Of a stretch of DNA of 64,000 bases, positions 1-8,909 are shown piece after piece. Source of the stretch: Solidesulfovibrio fructosivorans JJ] (GTDB lineage Bacteria > Desulfobacterota > Desulfovibrionia > Desulfovibrionales > Desulfovibrionaceae). A program made the position numbers and the translations under genes. The stretch lies in the NCBI RefSeq assembly GCF_000179555.1, contig NZ_AECZ01000020.1:1-64000 (forward strand), read 5' to 3'. Every line of letters starts with the position of its first letter. Position 1 is the stretch's first letter. The notes beneath the pieces are model-generated. The model saw only the letters and a program-made list of their open reading frames with translations. It had not been told where the DNA came from and did not search any database.

Positions 1-27
1 CCGGGGCCCGGGGCGGAGCCCCGCGCC
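1..27 (-). terminator. GC hairpin after proS (GGGGCTCCGCCCC family)
   Basis: A short inverted repeat at 9-23 (CGGGGC, loop GGA, GCCCCG) sits just beyond the proS stop codon. The same GGGGCTCCGCCCC core follows the genes ending at 48440 and 48954, in the same orientation relative to each gene. That recurrence suggests a transcription terminator or REP-like element. There is no strong T-run, so the function is inferred. Confidence 0.45.
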
Positions 28-40
28 TCTCCCGCCGCAG

Positions 41-1768
41 CTACTCCAGCCCCCAGCCCTGGCGCACGCCTTCGCGCCAGGCAACAAAGGCGTCCATGAA
101 ACCGTCGAGCGGCAGTTCGCCCTTCTCGCCGGTGCGGCGGTCCTTGGTTTCGACGATGCCCCGGGCCAGGCCTTTGCCGCCGAGGGTAAGCTGGATGGGG
201 AATCCCATGAGGTCGGCGTCCTTGAATTTGCTGCCCGGGCGTTCCTCGCGGTCGTCGAGGAGGGTTTCGATGCCGGCGGCGGTCAGGGCGTCGTAGAGTT
301 CGTCGGCCTTGGCGCTGGCCTCGGCGTCCTTGGCGTTGAGGTTTAAAAGCGCGACCTCGAAGGGGGCGATGGCCGGCGGAAAGACGATGCCGGATGCGTC
401 GTTATTTTGTTCGATGCAGGCGGCCACGATGCGCGAGACGCCGATGCCGTAGCAGCCCATGATCATGAACTGCTCCTTGCCGGCCTCGTCGAGGAAGGTG
501 GCGTTTAACGACTTGGAATACTTGAGTCCCAACTTGAAGACGTGGCCGACTTCGATGCCCTTGGCAAAGGAGAGGGGCGCGCCGCACTTGGGGCACGGGT
601 CACCGGGAGCGACCTGGCGCAGGTCGGTGAAGGAAAGGATTGCGGCATCGCGGCCGAGGTCCACATGGCGCAGGTGGGCGTCGGCGGCGTTGGCCCCGAC
701 GATCCAGTCGGCGGCCAGGGAGAGTTCCCGGTCGGCGTAAACGGGGATGCCAGCAAGTCCCACCGGACCGGCGAACCCGACCGGAGCCTTGGTCGCGGCG
801 GTGACTTCCTCGGGGCTGGCCAGACGGAGGTCCTTGGCGTCGAGAAGGTTCTTGAATTTGACCTCGTTGAGTTCGCGGTCACCGCGCACAAGGGCGGCCA
901 CGGTCTTGCCGTCGGCGACGTAGACGAGCGTCTTGACGATCCTGTCCGGCGTGACTTCGAGGAAGGCGGCCACCTCTTCCACGGTGTGCTGGCCCAGGGT
1001 GGCCACGGTTTCGGCCGGCGGACAGGGGGCGATGTCGCCGGGGGGCGGGCAGACGGCCTCGGCCTTTTCCACGTTGGCCCCGAAGTCGCAGGCGTCGCAG
1101 TAGGCGATGGTGTCCTCGCCGGTTTCGGCCAGGACCATGAATTCGTGAGAGAACGAGCCGCCGATGGCCCCGGAATCGGCCGAGACGGCCCGGAATTTGA
1201 GTCCCAGGCGCTCGAAGATACGGATATAGGCCTTGTACATGGCCCAGTAGCTGGCGTCGGCTCCGGCATCGTCCTTGTCGAAGGAGTAGGCGTCCTTCAT
1301 GACGAATTCCCGGCCGCGCATGAGCCCGAAACGGGGGCGGATCTCGTCGCGAAATTTCGTCTGGATCTGGTAGAGGTTGATGGGAAGCTGGCGGTAGGAG
1401 CGAATCTCGTGGCGCACGAGGTCGGTGACGACTTCCTCATGGGTGGGGCCCAGGCAGAATTCGCGCTCGTGGCGGTCGACGAAACGCAGGAGTTCGCGGC
1501 CGTAGAACTCCCAGCGGCCGGATTCCTTCCAAAGGTCGGCCGGCTGCACGGCGGGCATGAGGATTTCCAGGGCTCCGGCCCGATCCATTTCCTCGCGCAC
1601 GATGCGGGCGACGTTGTTGAGCGCCTTTAGCCCCAGCGGCAGATAGGTATAGATGCCGGCGGTGAGCTTGCGGATCATGCCGGCGCGCAGCAAAAGCTTA
1701 TGGCTTACGACCTCGGCTTCGGCCGGAGTCTCTTTAAGGGTCGGGGCATAGTAGCGGCTCAGTCGCAT
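41..1768 (-). CDS. proS: prolyl-tRNA synthetase
   Basis: This class II synthetase charges tRNA-Pro with proline in the cytosol. The 575-residue length matches bacterial-type ProS. The N-terminal catalytic core includes the region around residues 120-165 (PTHEE and [13 protein letters not shown]). An INS/YbaK-like editing insertion lies at about 230-390, followed by a second catalytic block (GCYGIGVSR near 445) and a C-terminal anticodon-binding domain. The start overlaps the 3' end of ispG by ten bases and has an AAGGAAA ribosome site inside that gene, so the two are probably translationally coupled. The ispG-proS order also occurs in other delta-proteobacteria. Identification is secure. Confidence 0.97.
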   Translation of the reverse strand: MRLSRYYAPTLKETPAEAEVVSHKLLLRAGMIRKLTAGIYTYLPLGLKALNNVARIVREEMDRAGALEILMPAVQPADLWKESGRWEFYGRELLRFVDRHEREFCLGPTHEEVVTDLVRHEIRSYRQLPINLYQIQTKFRDEIRPRFGLMRGREFVMKDAYSFDKDDAGADASYWAMYKAYIRIFERLGLKFRAVSADSGAIGGSFSHEFMVLAETGEDTIAYCDACDFGANVEKAEAVCPPPGDIAPCPPAETVATLGQHTVEEVAAFLEVTPDRIVKTLVYVADGKTVAALVRGDRELNEVKFKNLLDAKDLRLASPEEVTAATKAPVGFAGPVGLAGIPVYADRELSLAADWIVGANAADAHLRHVDLGRDAAILSFTDLRQVAPGDPCPKCGAPLSFAKGIEVGHVFKLGLKYSKSLNATFLDEAGKEQFMIMGCYGIGVSRIVAACIEQNNDASGIVFPPAIAPFEVALLNLNAKDAEASAKADELYDALTAAGIETLLDDREERPGSKFKDADLMGFPIQLTLGGKGLARGIVETKDRRTGEKGELPLDGFMDAFVAWREGVRQGWGLE

Positions 1769-2862
1769 GAGGTTTCCTTTTTTTCGGTGAGATAACGGTC
1801 CAGTTCGTCCATGAAGGCGGGAATGAGATTGTCGGCGCCGCGCACCTTGCCGAGCACCTGGCCCTTGCGGAAGATGATGCCGCAGTCCCGGCCGCCGGCG
1901 ATGCCGATGTCGGCCTCGCGGGCCTCGCCCGGGCCGTTGACCACACAGCCCATGACGGCGACGGTGAAGACCTCGGTCACGCCGCGAAGGCGCTCCTCCA
2001 CGGCCTCGGCCAGGCCGACGAGGTCGATCTCGGTGCGGCCGCAGGTGGGGCAGGAGATGATTTCCGGGCCCCGGGCGCGGATGTCGAGGGAACGCAAAAT
2101 TTCATAGGCCACGCCGATTTCCGTGACCGGGTCGCCGGTCAGCGAGACCCGAAGCGTGTCGCCAAGCCCCTCGGAGAGCAGAATCCCCAGGCCCACGGCG
2201 GACTTGACCGCGCCGCGCATGGGGGTTCCGGCCTCGGTGACGCCGATGTGCAGCGGATAGTCGACCTTTCCCGCCAACAGGCGATAGGCGGCCACGGTGC
2301 GGGGCACGGAGGAGGATTTGAGCGACACCTTGATGTCGTGAAAGCCCCGTTTTTCCAGATAGGCGATATGGGTCAGGGCGCTTTCGACCATGGCCTCGGG
2401 GGTGGGACCGCCGAATTTTTTGAGCAGGTCCTTTTGCACCGAGCCGGAATTGACGCCGATGCGGATCGGCGCGCCGTGGTCCTTAGCCGCCGCGACCACC
2501 GTGTCCACGGCCGCCTCGGAACCGATGTTGCCGGGATTGATGCGAAGCGCCTCGATGCCGGCGGCAAGCGCCGCAACGGCGAGGCGGTGGTCGAAATGGA
2601 TGTCGGCCACCAGCGGCACGGGCGAGGCCTCATGGATGGGCCGCAAGGCCGCCGCCGCGTCCTCGTCGAGCACGGCCAGACGCACGATCTCGCAACCGGC
2701 GTCGGCCAGGGCCCGGATCTGGGCCAGGGTGGCCGGCACGTCGCGAGTGTCGGTGTTGGTCATGCTCTGGACGCGCACGGGGTTGTCGCCGCCGACGCCG
2801 ACATTGCCGATGGTCACGGCACGGGTGGGGTGCCTCGGAGGGGGTTGCGAATTGTCGCGCAT
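1759..2862 (-). CDS. ispG: 4-hydroxy-3-methylbut-2-en-1-yl diphosphate synthase
   Basis: IspG (GcpE) converts methylerythritol cyclodiphosphate to HMBPP in the MEP isoprenoid pathway using a [4Fe-4S] cluster. The 367-residue protein has the N-terminal TIM-barrel start ([20 protein letters not shown]) and the C-terminal iron-sulfur domain, with SCPTCGR near residue 271 and [11 protein letters not shown] near 305. These supply the three cluster cysteines. It is the compact bacterial form without the plant-type central insertion. It lies directly upstream of proS and overlaps it by ten bases. Nothing is missing. Confidence 0.97.
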   Translation of the reverse strand: MRDNSQPPPRHPTRAVTIGNVGVGGDNPVRVQSMTNTDTRDVPATLAQIRALADAGCEIVRLAVLDEDAAAALRPIHEASPVPLVADIHFDHRLAVAALAAGIEALRINPGNIGSEAAVDTVVAAAKDHGAPIRIGVNSGSVQKDLLKKFGGPTPEAMVESALTHIAYLEKRGFHDIKVSLKSSSVPRTVAAYRLLAGKVDYPLHIGVTEAGTPMRGAVKSAVGLGILLSEGLGDTLRVSLTGDPVTEIGVAYEILRSLDIRARGPEIISCPTCGRTEIDLVGLAEAVEERLRGVTEVFTVAVMGCVVNGPGEAREADIGIAGGRDCGIIFRKGQVLGKVRGADNLIPAFMDELDRYLTEKKETSCD

Positions 2863-2905
2863 GGGATGGGTGGTTGCGGGTTGGGAAAAACGCGGGACGC
2901 CGGGG

Positions 2906-3223
2906 TTACTTGCCCTGGGTCACGCGGGTTACGGAAAGATAGACGTCGTCCCCGGACTTTTTGGCCACGGCGCCCTCGATACGGCACGGCGCGTCCTTTT
3001 TGCCCAGGGCAAAGAGCTGCTCGATAACTTCCTTGGCGGTGACATCGTCGCAGATCATGTATTGCTTCTTCTCGTTGCTCGTAAACGACAGGCAGATGGT
3101 CTGCGTCTCCGGGTACTGCATGACGCCGGAAACCCGGCCGTCGAGGGTTACGGATTGCGCCGCCCGGGCCGGAACGCCGCACAACAAGCCGGTCAGGACC
3201 AAGGCCCACAGCAAACTACGCAT
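2906..3223 (-). CDS. small secreted hypothetical protein
   Basis: This 105-residue protein has a clear signal peptide (MRSLLWALVLTGLLCGVPARA). The mature part is small and beta-rich, with a VTLDGRVSGVMQYPETQTICLS-like beginning, two internal cysteines (one in YMICDD) and a basic end. The shape suggests an OB-fold-like periplasmic protein, but I recognise no family. The ATG at 3223 is preferred over an upstream TTG because GGAGG lies eight bases before it. It is on the ispG strand, 43 bases upstream of ispG, and may share its transcript. Confidence 0.7.
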   Translation of the reverse strand: MRSLLWALVLTGLLCGVPARAAQSVTLDGRVSGVMQYPETQTICLSFTSNEKKQYMICDDVTAKEVIEQLFALGKKDAPCRIEGAVAKKSGDDVYLSVTRVTQGK

Positions 3224-3259
3224 CAGTCGAACCTCCAAAACCCTCCCGGAAAACCGCGC

Positions 3260-3574
3260 TTAGGAGGAAACCTCGCCGCCGTCGCGGGCGGACGATTTCC
3301 CGAGAAGCGTCAGCAACCAGATGCAGCAGGTCACGGCCGCCGCCTGGTAGACCACGTCCTGGCCCATGACCCAGACAAGGGCCGCGCGCGGCGCGCCGTC
3401 CGGGAGGCGAAACACCCAGCGCACCACGATATCCGGCAGAAAATCGCCGAGCGGCCAATCGAGCCACAGTCCATCCCGCAGCGCCACGAAAAGCTTCATG
3501 CCGCACAAGGTGTATAAGGCCGCCAGGCTGGTCCAGAGGCAGCCCCGGCCGAGGACGTCGCTTCGGGTTGTCAT
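3260..3574 (-). CDS. small inner-membrane hypothetical protein
   Basis: The product is 104 residues with two or three hydrophobic segments: about 12-30 (LWTSLAALYTLCGMKLFVAL), a weaker one near 45-55, and about 76-92 (VYQAAAVTCCIWLLTLL). The C-terminal tail is short and polar. No known domain is recognised. It lies 36 bases upstream of the small secreted protein on the same strand, so the two could be co-transcribed and both be envelope components. Codon use is high-GC3, like its neighbours, which supports it being a real gene. Confidence 0.6.
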   Translation of the reverse strand: MTTRSDVLGRGCLWTSLAALYTLCGMKLFVALRDGLWLDWPLGDFLPDIVVRWVFRLPDGAPRAALVWVMGQDVVYQAAAVTCCIWLLTLLGKSSARDGGEVSS

Positions 3575-3681
3575 GAAACCGCCCTATCCGGTCGCCGTTT
3601 TGCGGTGGCGGCACTATATGTGCGGCAGGCCGACCTGTAAACGCCCGTGGCGCGTCTTTCTCCCCGAGAGAGGCCGCGCGG

Positions 3682-4407
3682 TCAACCGACGGGTTGCGCG
3701 GCAAGGTGCCCCATGGCCGCCTGACGGTCCGCAAACCGAGGGGCGCGGCCGGTGACGCCGAGCCGGTCGAGCACCTTGGCGAAATTGTCCGAAAGGCCGC
3801 AAATCGCCGCCGGGCGGCTGCTCCCCTCCTCCGTGGCCTGCAACAGCAGGTCGAGGCCGGCGCCGTTGATCGAGGCGTCGGGGCTGAAGGCGAAAAGCAG
3901 TTTGCCGGCGTCGGCGAGTTCGCGCATGGCCCGCGTCAGATAGGGCTCGGTTTCGCCGGTCAGGTTGCCCCGTATGACGACGATCCCCACCTCGCCGTCC
4001 CGCTCCACGCCGATGGGCTCGGTGCCCCCAGCCGCACCGGCCTGGTCCAGCCGGCCGTTGGCCCGGGCCAGGGCAGCTTCCAGGGCCTCGCGCCGGATGG
4101 GTTTGTCGATGAAATCGGTGGCCCGAAGCCCGAGCGCGGTCAGGGCCAGATCGACGTCGCCATGGCCGGTGATGACGACCACCTCGGTGCGCGGGCTCAT
4201 TTCCTTGATAGCGCGCAGCACGGCCAGGCCGTCCATGCCGGGCATCTTGATGTCGGTGAGCACGATGGGCGGCTCTTTCTCGGTGAAAACGGCCAGCCCC
4301 TCCTCGCCGCTGGCGGCCGTCAGCACCGGATAGCCATAGGCCCCGAGGTAGAGCTCGAACATCTGGAGCGTCGGACGCTCGTCGTCGATGACCAATATGG
4401 TGCGCAT
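3682..4407 (-). CDS. response regulator: receiver plus STAS domain
   Basis: The first 120 residues form a CheY-like receiver (ILVIDDE at the start, LTDIKMPGMDG with the phospho-acceptor Asp near 52, and FIDKPI with the conserved Lys). The C-terminal half is not a DNA-binding domain. It resembles a STAS/anti-anti-sigma domain (VGIVVIRGNLTGETEPYL, ASINGAGLDLLL), so output is probably by protein-protein contact. The ATG at 4407 follows GGGAG at good spacing; a start 30 bases upstream is possible. It lies 54 bases downstream of the histidine kinase and is its likely partner. The C-terminal assignment is from pattern only. Confidence 0.85.
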   Translation of the reverse strand: MRTILVIDDERPTLQMFELYLGAYGYPVLTAASGEEGLAVFTEKEPPIVLTDIKMPGMDGLAVLRAIKEMSPRTEVVVITGHGDVDLALTALGLRATDFIDKPIRREALEAALARANGRLDQAGAAGGTEPIGVERDGEVGIVVIRGNLTGETEPYLTRAMRELADAGKLLFAFSPDASINGAGLDLLLQATEEGSSRPAAICGLSDNFAKVLDRLGVTGRAPRFADRQAAMGHLAAQPVG

Positions 4408-4461
4408 GCCGTACTCCCGGGGATGACGGAGCGTCATGTTTGCAGGCAGGCGGAGCCGTCG

Positions 4462-6471
4462 TCAAGCCGTGGCACTGGCGGGAGCGCCATCCGCGACCGG
4501 AAAGCTCAGGCGAAAAAGACTGCCACCGCCCGGGGCCTCGTCCACCGCGATGTCCCCGCCGTAATCCTTGACGATGCCGTAGGTGATGGCGAGCCCGAGG
4601 CCCATGCCCTGCCCGGTCTGCTTGGTGGTGAAAAACGGCTCGAAAATCTTATGCCGCTTGGCCTCGGGGATGCCGCAGCCGGTATCGGCCACGGTCACCG
4701 TCACCCGGGGGCCTTCCCGAAAACACCGGATGCGAAGTCGCCTGACCTCGGAGGCCCTGTCCGGACAGCCGTTTCCCACCATGGCGTCGCGGGCGTTGAC
4801 CACGAGGTTGAAAAAAACCTGCTCCAGGCGGTTGGCATGGGCCCGGATGGGCGGCACGGGCCGCAAATCCAGGTCGATCTCGATGCCGGCCAGGGACAGT
4901 TCGTGGCCGATCATGGCAAAAACGCCCCGGATGGGCACGGCGATGTCCACATCCTCCAGGACCGGCTCGGACTTGCGGCCGAAGTCGCGCAGGTGGCCGA
5001 TGATAGCGGCGGCGCGGTCCACCTGTTCGCTGATCTGGGCGGTGACGGCCAGCAGGTTCTCCAGGGGCGGCGGATGGCCGGACTCGGCCACCAGACGCAG
5101 GTAGTCGCTGCCCATCTTGACGGCGTTGAGCGGCTGGTTGAGCTCGTGGGCGATGCCGGCCGACATTTCACCCAAGGTCTTCATCTTGCTCGCCTGGATG
5201 AGGTGGGCGTCCTTTTCCACCTGCTCGGTGATGTCGGTGGTGGAAAAAATCACGGCGTCGCGGCCCCGGTAGGCGATGCGGCAGGCGTGCAGGTTGACGA
5301 AAAGCGGCGTGCCGTCTTTTCGCACATGGCGCAGCTTGGCGAAAAGCACCCGGTCCGGCGCATCGCGGTCCTGCAAATAGGCCGAGACCCCGCCCGGGGG
5401 GCCGTCGGACTCCAGCACCTCCACGGCCCGGCCGACCAGCGCGTCCCGGGGATAGCCATAGACGTCCTCGGCCTGGGAATTGGCGTCCAGGATACGGCCG
5501 GTCGCCGTGTCGACGACAAAAACCGGGTCGGGGTTGCTGTCGAAAAGGGATCGGTACTTTTCCTCGGATTCCCGCAGCCGGCGGCGGTAGAGCCGGATGC
5601 TCCAGATCATGTTGCCGAAGGATTCGGCGAGCTGGGCCACCTCGTCGCCGCCGCCGTCCTTGCGGTAGAAGCGGCACTCCCGGCAGGTGGGAGCGTTGGC
5701 CGGATTGTCGGAGCCGCTCTCCCCCGCGCTCTGGTCGAAATGCCAGCAGGGAAGGTCCGTGTCGGCATAGGCCGGGCAATCCCGGGGCGCGGTCTCGCGC
5801 AGGCCAAGGAGCGTCGCCGGCTCGTCCAGACTGCCGCGACTGACGGCGTCAGCGGCCTTGGTCAGCCGGGAGATGGGTCGGGCCACGGCATTGGACAGGC
5901 GCAGCACGATGATGAACATGACCACGGTCACAACGGCGATAAAGCCCAGGAAGGTGGTGCGCAACGTGCCGACCAGGGAATCGATGTGGCTTTTGGAAAG
6001 CCCCACGTGGACCGCGCCCAGGGTGTAGATGCCCTCGCGCACGGGCACGGCGATGTCGATGGCCTGGCTGCCCTCGAAATGGACCAGCCTGATGCGGGAC
6101 TCGACGCCCTCGGGCAGCGGATTGGCCCGCAAAAGCGCCTTGGGAAAGATCCGCATGAAGGTATTGGCCAGAATATGGCCGTCAGTGTTCTCGATGAAAA
6201 TGTAGGAAACGAGGATGCGCCGCTCGCCAAGCTGGGCCGCGTCGAACACCAGGCTGACGAGATTGGCCCGGTCCTTGTCCAGGATGTAGCCGCTGGCCCG
6301 TTCGGCGATGCTCTGGCCGATGGCCACGCCGCGCTGCTCCAGCTCGCGGTTGAGGCTCGTGACCAGTATCCAGCGGGCGAGAAGCGCGATGACGGCGCTG
6401 ACCAGAAGCACCACGGCCATGGCCCCGCCGAACATCTTGAGTTTGAGGCTTATGCGCCGCTTGGAAAACAT
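4462..6471 (-). CDS. membrane histidine kinase with HAMP, Cys-rich insert and PAS
   Basis: This 669-residue sensor kinase has a transmembrane segment at about 13-33, a periplasmic sensor region to about 170, and a second transmembrane segment ([14 protein letters not shown]). A HAMP region follows, then a Cys-rich stretch at about 232-266 (CPAY...CW...CREC.FY), a PAS domain near 310-420, an H-box ([14 protein letters not shown], His about 436) and a HATPase domain (NARDAM, DTGCGIP, GMGLGL). All catalytic motifs are present. The Cys pattern recalls cysteine clusters in other delta-proteobacterial sensors and may bind metal or an Fe-S cluster. It sits between the response regulator and a binding lipoprotein, suggesting one signalling unit. 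Confidence 0.93.
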   Translation of the reverse strand: MFSKRRISLKLKMFGGAMAVVLLVSAVIALLARWILVTSLNRELEQRGVAIGQSIAERASGYILDKDRANLVSLVFDAAQLGERRILVSYIFIENTDGHILANTFMRIFPKALLRANPLPEGVESRIRLVHFEGSQAIDIAVPVREGIYTLGAVHVGLSKSHIDSLVGTLRTTFLGFIAVVTVVMFIIVLRLSNAVARPISRLTKAADAVSRGSLDEPATLLGLRETAPRDCPAYADTDLPCWHFDQSAGESGSDNPANAPTCRECRFYRKDGGGDEVAQLAESFGNMIWSIRLYRRRLRESEEKYRSLFDSNPDPVFVVDTATGRILDANSQAEDVYGYPRDALVGRAVEVLESDGPPGGVSAYLQDRDAPDRVLFAKLRHVRKDGTPLFVNLHACRIAYRGRDAVIFSTTDITEQVEKDAHLIQASKMKTLGEMSAGIAHELNQPLNAVKMGSDYLRLVAESGHPPPLENLLAVTAQISEQVDRAAAIIGHLRDFGRKSEPVLEDVDIAVPIRGVFAMIGHELSLAGIEIDLDLRPVPPIRAHANRLEQVFFNLVVNARDAMVGNGCPDRASEVRRLRIRCFREGPRVTVTVADTGCGIPEAKRHKIFEPFFTTKQTGQGMGLGLAITYGIVKDYGGDIAVDEAPGGGSLFRLSFPVADGAPASATA

Positions 6472-6483
6472 GCCGTCCGCCGT

Positions 6484-7779
6484 CTATTGCGCGGACGCGG
6501 GCGCGCCCGTGCCGCCGCCCTCGCCCGTCGCCGGAGCGGCAAGCGAATCCTTGAGCCGCTTCCAATCCGTGACCAGACGAAACACGCCATGGTCGAATCG
6601 GGTGAAATAGACGCGCTCCATGCCCTGGTGCCGGTTCGGGGCGAAACTGACCGGGCTGGCGATGCCCACGGAAAAATTCTCGATGGAATCCACGGCGTCG
6701 ATGAAGCGCTCACGCGTCAGGTCGCGCCCGGCCCGGCGCAGGCCCTCGATAAGCACCCGGGCGTTGACGTAGCCCTCGAGCCCCACCAGGTTTGGGCTTT
6801 CCTTGGGAAAATAGCGGGCCAGATCCCGGGCGTACGCCTCCACCCCGGAGAGCAGCGAGACCGACTCGGGCAGACCCGGCGGCGGCACCACCTGGGACAT
6901 GATAAGCGGCACATTGCTTTGCCGGCCAAGGATACGGGCGATTTCGTCCGCCCCGACAAAGGACACGGCGTAAAAAAGCCCCTTGTAGCCACGTCCCTGG
7001 GCGAGGGTTATGGCCTTGGCGCAGGGGCTGTAGGCCCCGATCATGACGATGGCCTGGGGGGTGGCCTCCAGGATGCGCGAAATCCCCTCCTCCACGTCCA
7101 TGGTGCCCCGGATGTAGGAGCCGCGCGCCACCGGAGCCAGCCCGTGGGCCTTAAGCGCCATTTCCGTGCCCTTAAGTCCGTCGAAGCCGTACGCGTCGTA
7201 CTGGTAGAAGACCGCCACCCGTTCGATGCCCAGGTCGTTGACCAGATGCTCCACGGCGGCGGCGGTTTCCTGGTAGTAGGACGGCCGGACGTTTATGATG
7301 TAGCGCCGCGCGGGGGTGCGCAGGGCATCGGCCCCGGTGAAGCTTCCCACCAGCGGCACCTTGGCCTCTTCCAGCATGGGGATGATTTTGACCGTGGTCG
7401 GCGTGCCCACGTAGCTGAAAAGACAAAACACCTGGTCGTCGACAATGAGCCGCTGGGTGTTGGCCACACAACGCGGCGGATCGTAGCCGTCATCCAGGGC
7501 CAGGACCTTGATCCTGCGCCCGGCCACGCCGCCGGCATCGTTGACGGCGTTGATGCGGGCCAGGGCTCCGAAAAGCGTTTGCTTGCCCAGATAGCTGGCA
7601 TGGCCCGTGAGCGGCAAAGACGAGCCGACAAGCACGGAATCGGAAGTCACGCCGGGCACGCGGGCGTCCGCGTTCTCCGGAGCGGGCTTTCCGGAACAGG
7701 CGGCCAGGGCCAGCAGGCAACAAAGCGCCAACACGGCGGCCGACAACGGGTGTGTTTTTTTGGCAGGCGTATCCGGCAT
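6484..7779 (-). CDS. branched-chain-amino-acid-type periplasmic binding lipoprotein
   Basis: This 431-residue protein has a lipoprotein signal (LLALAAC, Cys28) and a type I periplasmic-binding fold typical of Leu/Ile/Val-binding and AmiC-like proteins (VLVGSSLPLTGHASYLG, INAVNDAGGVAGRRI, LDDGYDPPR). No ABC permease or ATPase genes are nearby. It lies 12 bases upstream of the histidine kinase on the same strand. I infer that it presents a ligand to the kinase rather than feeding a transporter. The ligand cannot be predicted. The C-terminal tail is low-complexity (Gly/Ala/Thr). Confidence 0.9.
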   Translation of the reverse strand: MPDTPAKKTHPLSAAVLALCCLLALAACSGKPAPENADARVPGVTSDSVLVGSSLPLTGHASYLGKQTLFGALARINAVNDAGGVAGRRIKVLALDDGYDPPRCVANTQRLIVDDQVFCLFSYVGTPTTVKIIPMLEEAKVPLVGSFTGADALRTPARRYIINVRPSYYQETAAAVEHLVNDLGIERVAVFYQYDAYGFDGLKGTEMALKAHGLAPVARGSYIRGTMDVEEGISRILEATPQAIVMIGAYSPCAKAITLAQGRGYKGLFYAVSFVGADEIARILGRQSNVPLIMSQVVPPPGLPESVSLLSGVEAYARDLARYFPKESPNLVGLEGYVNARVLIEGLRRAGRDLTRERFIDAVDSIENFSVGIASPVSFAPNRHQGMERVYFTRFDHGVFRLVTDWKRLKDSLAAPATGEGGGTGAPASAQ

Positions 7780-7920
7780 ACGACGGGAGATATCAGATCA
7801 TGTCAGCCGGTCAACCGGCCGCCCCCGGGGGCCGTGGCAGCGGCTCCCCGAAGCGGACGCGGCGGGACGTTGCGGAGCATTCCCGATCACCAGTTTTTGC
7901 GGATAATGCGTTTGGCCGGG

Positions 7921-7996
7921 AGGTGGCGGGGTGTGCCTGCCGCGTGCGGCGCATATTCGAAGAATACGCCTTCGCGTCCGGCACACCCCGCCGCCT
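7921..7996. repeat. long palindromic element, copy 1
   Basis: Arms of 17 bases (7921-7937 and 7980-7996, one G/T mismatch) flank an inner core containing GCGCATATTCGAAGAATACG. A second copy at 39650-39728 has the same core in reverse orientation and even longer arms. The gene-free stretch 7780-8174 holds only this element and the hairpin at 8108-8147. The function is unknown; a small mobile palindrome or structured RNA is possible. Confidence 0.65.
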
Positions 7997-8107
7997 CCCT
8001 TGGCCGCACGCCCCCATCCCTGGGAACAACCCTTCCACGACACCGGAGGCGACAGCTCGAACCCTTGTCGCTCCCAGCATCATTTAAAAGTTTAGGAAGG
8101 GGAGAGC

Positions 8108-8147
8108 GCGAGAGGGGAAACCCTTTTCAAAGGGTTTCCCCTCTCGC
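8108..8147 (-). terminator. long hairpin after fdhB (GCGAGAGGGG family)
   Basis: A near-perfect 18-base stem (GCGAGAGGGGAAACCCTT and its complement) lies 28 bases past the fdhB stop. Read on the minus strand, the hairpin is followed by pyrimidine-rich sequence ending in AAACTTTTAAAT. Nearly identical hairpins follow other genes at 13122, 18659, 29981, 38418 and 52874, each oriented to stop the adjacent gene. Confidence 0.65.
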
Positions 8148-8174
8148 ACTTTTCTGCCTCCTCTCCTCCTCTCC

Positions 8175-8897
8175 CTAACCGAATGCGCGCAGGGGCCGCA
8201 GCACTTTGGCCAGGAAGGCCTTGCGGCTCAGCACGCTCGGCGCGGCGTCGCCGTACTGGACGTACTTATAGTAGGCGCTCGGCGGCTGCGGGCACAGGAA
8301 GATGGCCCGCACCGTGGAAGCGTCCACAAGCTCCGCCTGGGGATACTTGGGCTTGAGCGCGGCCAGGCGATTTTTCGCCAGGGCCAGCATGTCCTCGCGG
8401 TCACCGAAGTTCATGGTCCCTGTCGGGCAGGTCTTCACGCACGAGGGGAGTAGGCCGGCATGGACCCGGTCGTTGCACATGTCGCATTTGTACATGACCT
8501 TGGTCGCCGGATCGACGCGGGGGATGTCATAGGGACAGGCCTCGCGCACGGCATCGGCCGTGAGCCCCTTGGTCTTTTCGGTGAAGACCACGGCCCCGGT
8601 TTCCGGGTCCTGGACGATGGCGTCTTGGATCTCGGAATCCCCCACCATCTTGCAGGGCGCGTCCAGGCAATGCCGGCATTGGTCCGGGAAGAACAGCCAG
8701 TGGAACTTGCCGCCGACGGTGACCTCGGTGAAGCGCACGACCTTGAGCGTCTGCCAGGACAGGTCGGGCGGGTTCTGGTGGGAGCCGGTATTGACCGTGG
8801 GTTCCACGGGCTTGTTCTTCCACTGCTTGCAGGCCACCTGGCAGCCCCGGCAGCCGGTGCAGCGCGACAGGTCGATAAAGAAACTTTTTCCGTTCAT
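8175..8897 (-). CDS. fdhB: formate dehydrogenase beta subunit, 4 x [4Fe-4S]
   Basis: This 240-residue electron-transfer subunit passes electrons from the catalytic subunit to periplasmic cytochromes. It has four Cys groups typical of polyferredoxin beta subunits: CTGCRGCQVACK near residue 13, CRHCLDAPC near 73, CDMCNDRVHAG near 139, and ACPYD/SCVKTCPTG. There is no signal peptide and no C-terminal membrane anchor. It therefore resembles the soluble two-subunit FdhAB of Desulfovibrio, exported by riding on the Tat signal of FdhA. It begins 12 bases after fdhA ends and forms an operon with it. Confidence 0.93.
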   Translation of the reverse strand: MNGKSFFIDLSRCTGCRGCQVACKQWKNKPVEPTVNTGSHQNPPDLSWQTLKVVRFTEVTVGGKFHWLFFPDQCRHCLDAPCKMVGDSEIQDAIVQDPETGAVVFTEKTKGLTADAVREACPYDIPRVDPATKVMYKCDMCNDRVHAGLLPSCVKTCPTGTMNFGDREDMLALAKNRLAALKPKYPQAELVDASTVRAIFLCPQPPSAYYKYVQYGDAAPSVLSRKAFLAKVLRPLRAFG

Positions 8898-8909
8898 GGC
8901 CGTCCTCCC

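Noticed and set aside
7752-8087. Peptide RRIFEEYAFASGTP shared between frames at 7.9 kb and 39.7 kb
   Set aside because: The similarity comes from the two copies of the palindromic DNA element; the surrounding frames are unrelated and have no start signals.
3694-8178. A 1494-codon open frame on the plus strand
   Set aside because: It runs antisense to the response regulator, kinase and binding-protein genes, and has the His/Gly/Arg/Val-rich composition expected of a frame opposite GC-rich genes. No domain is visible.
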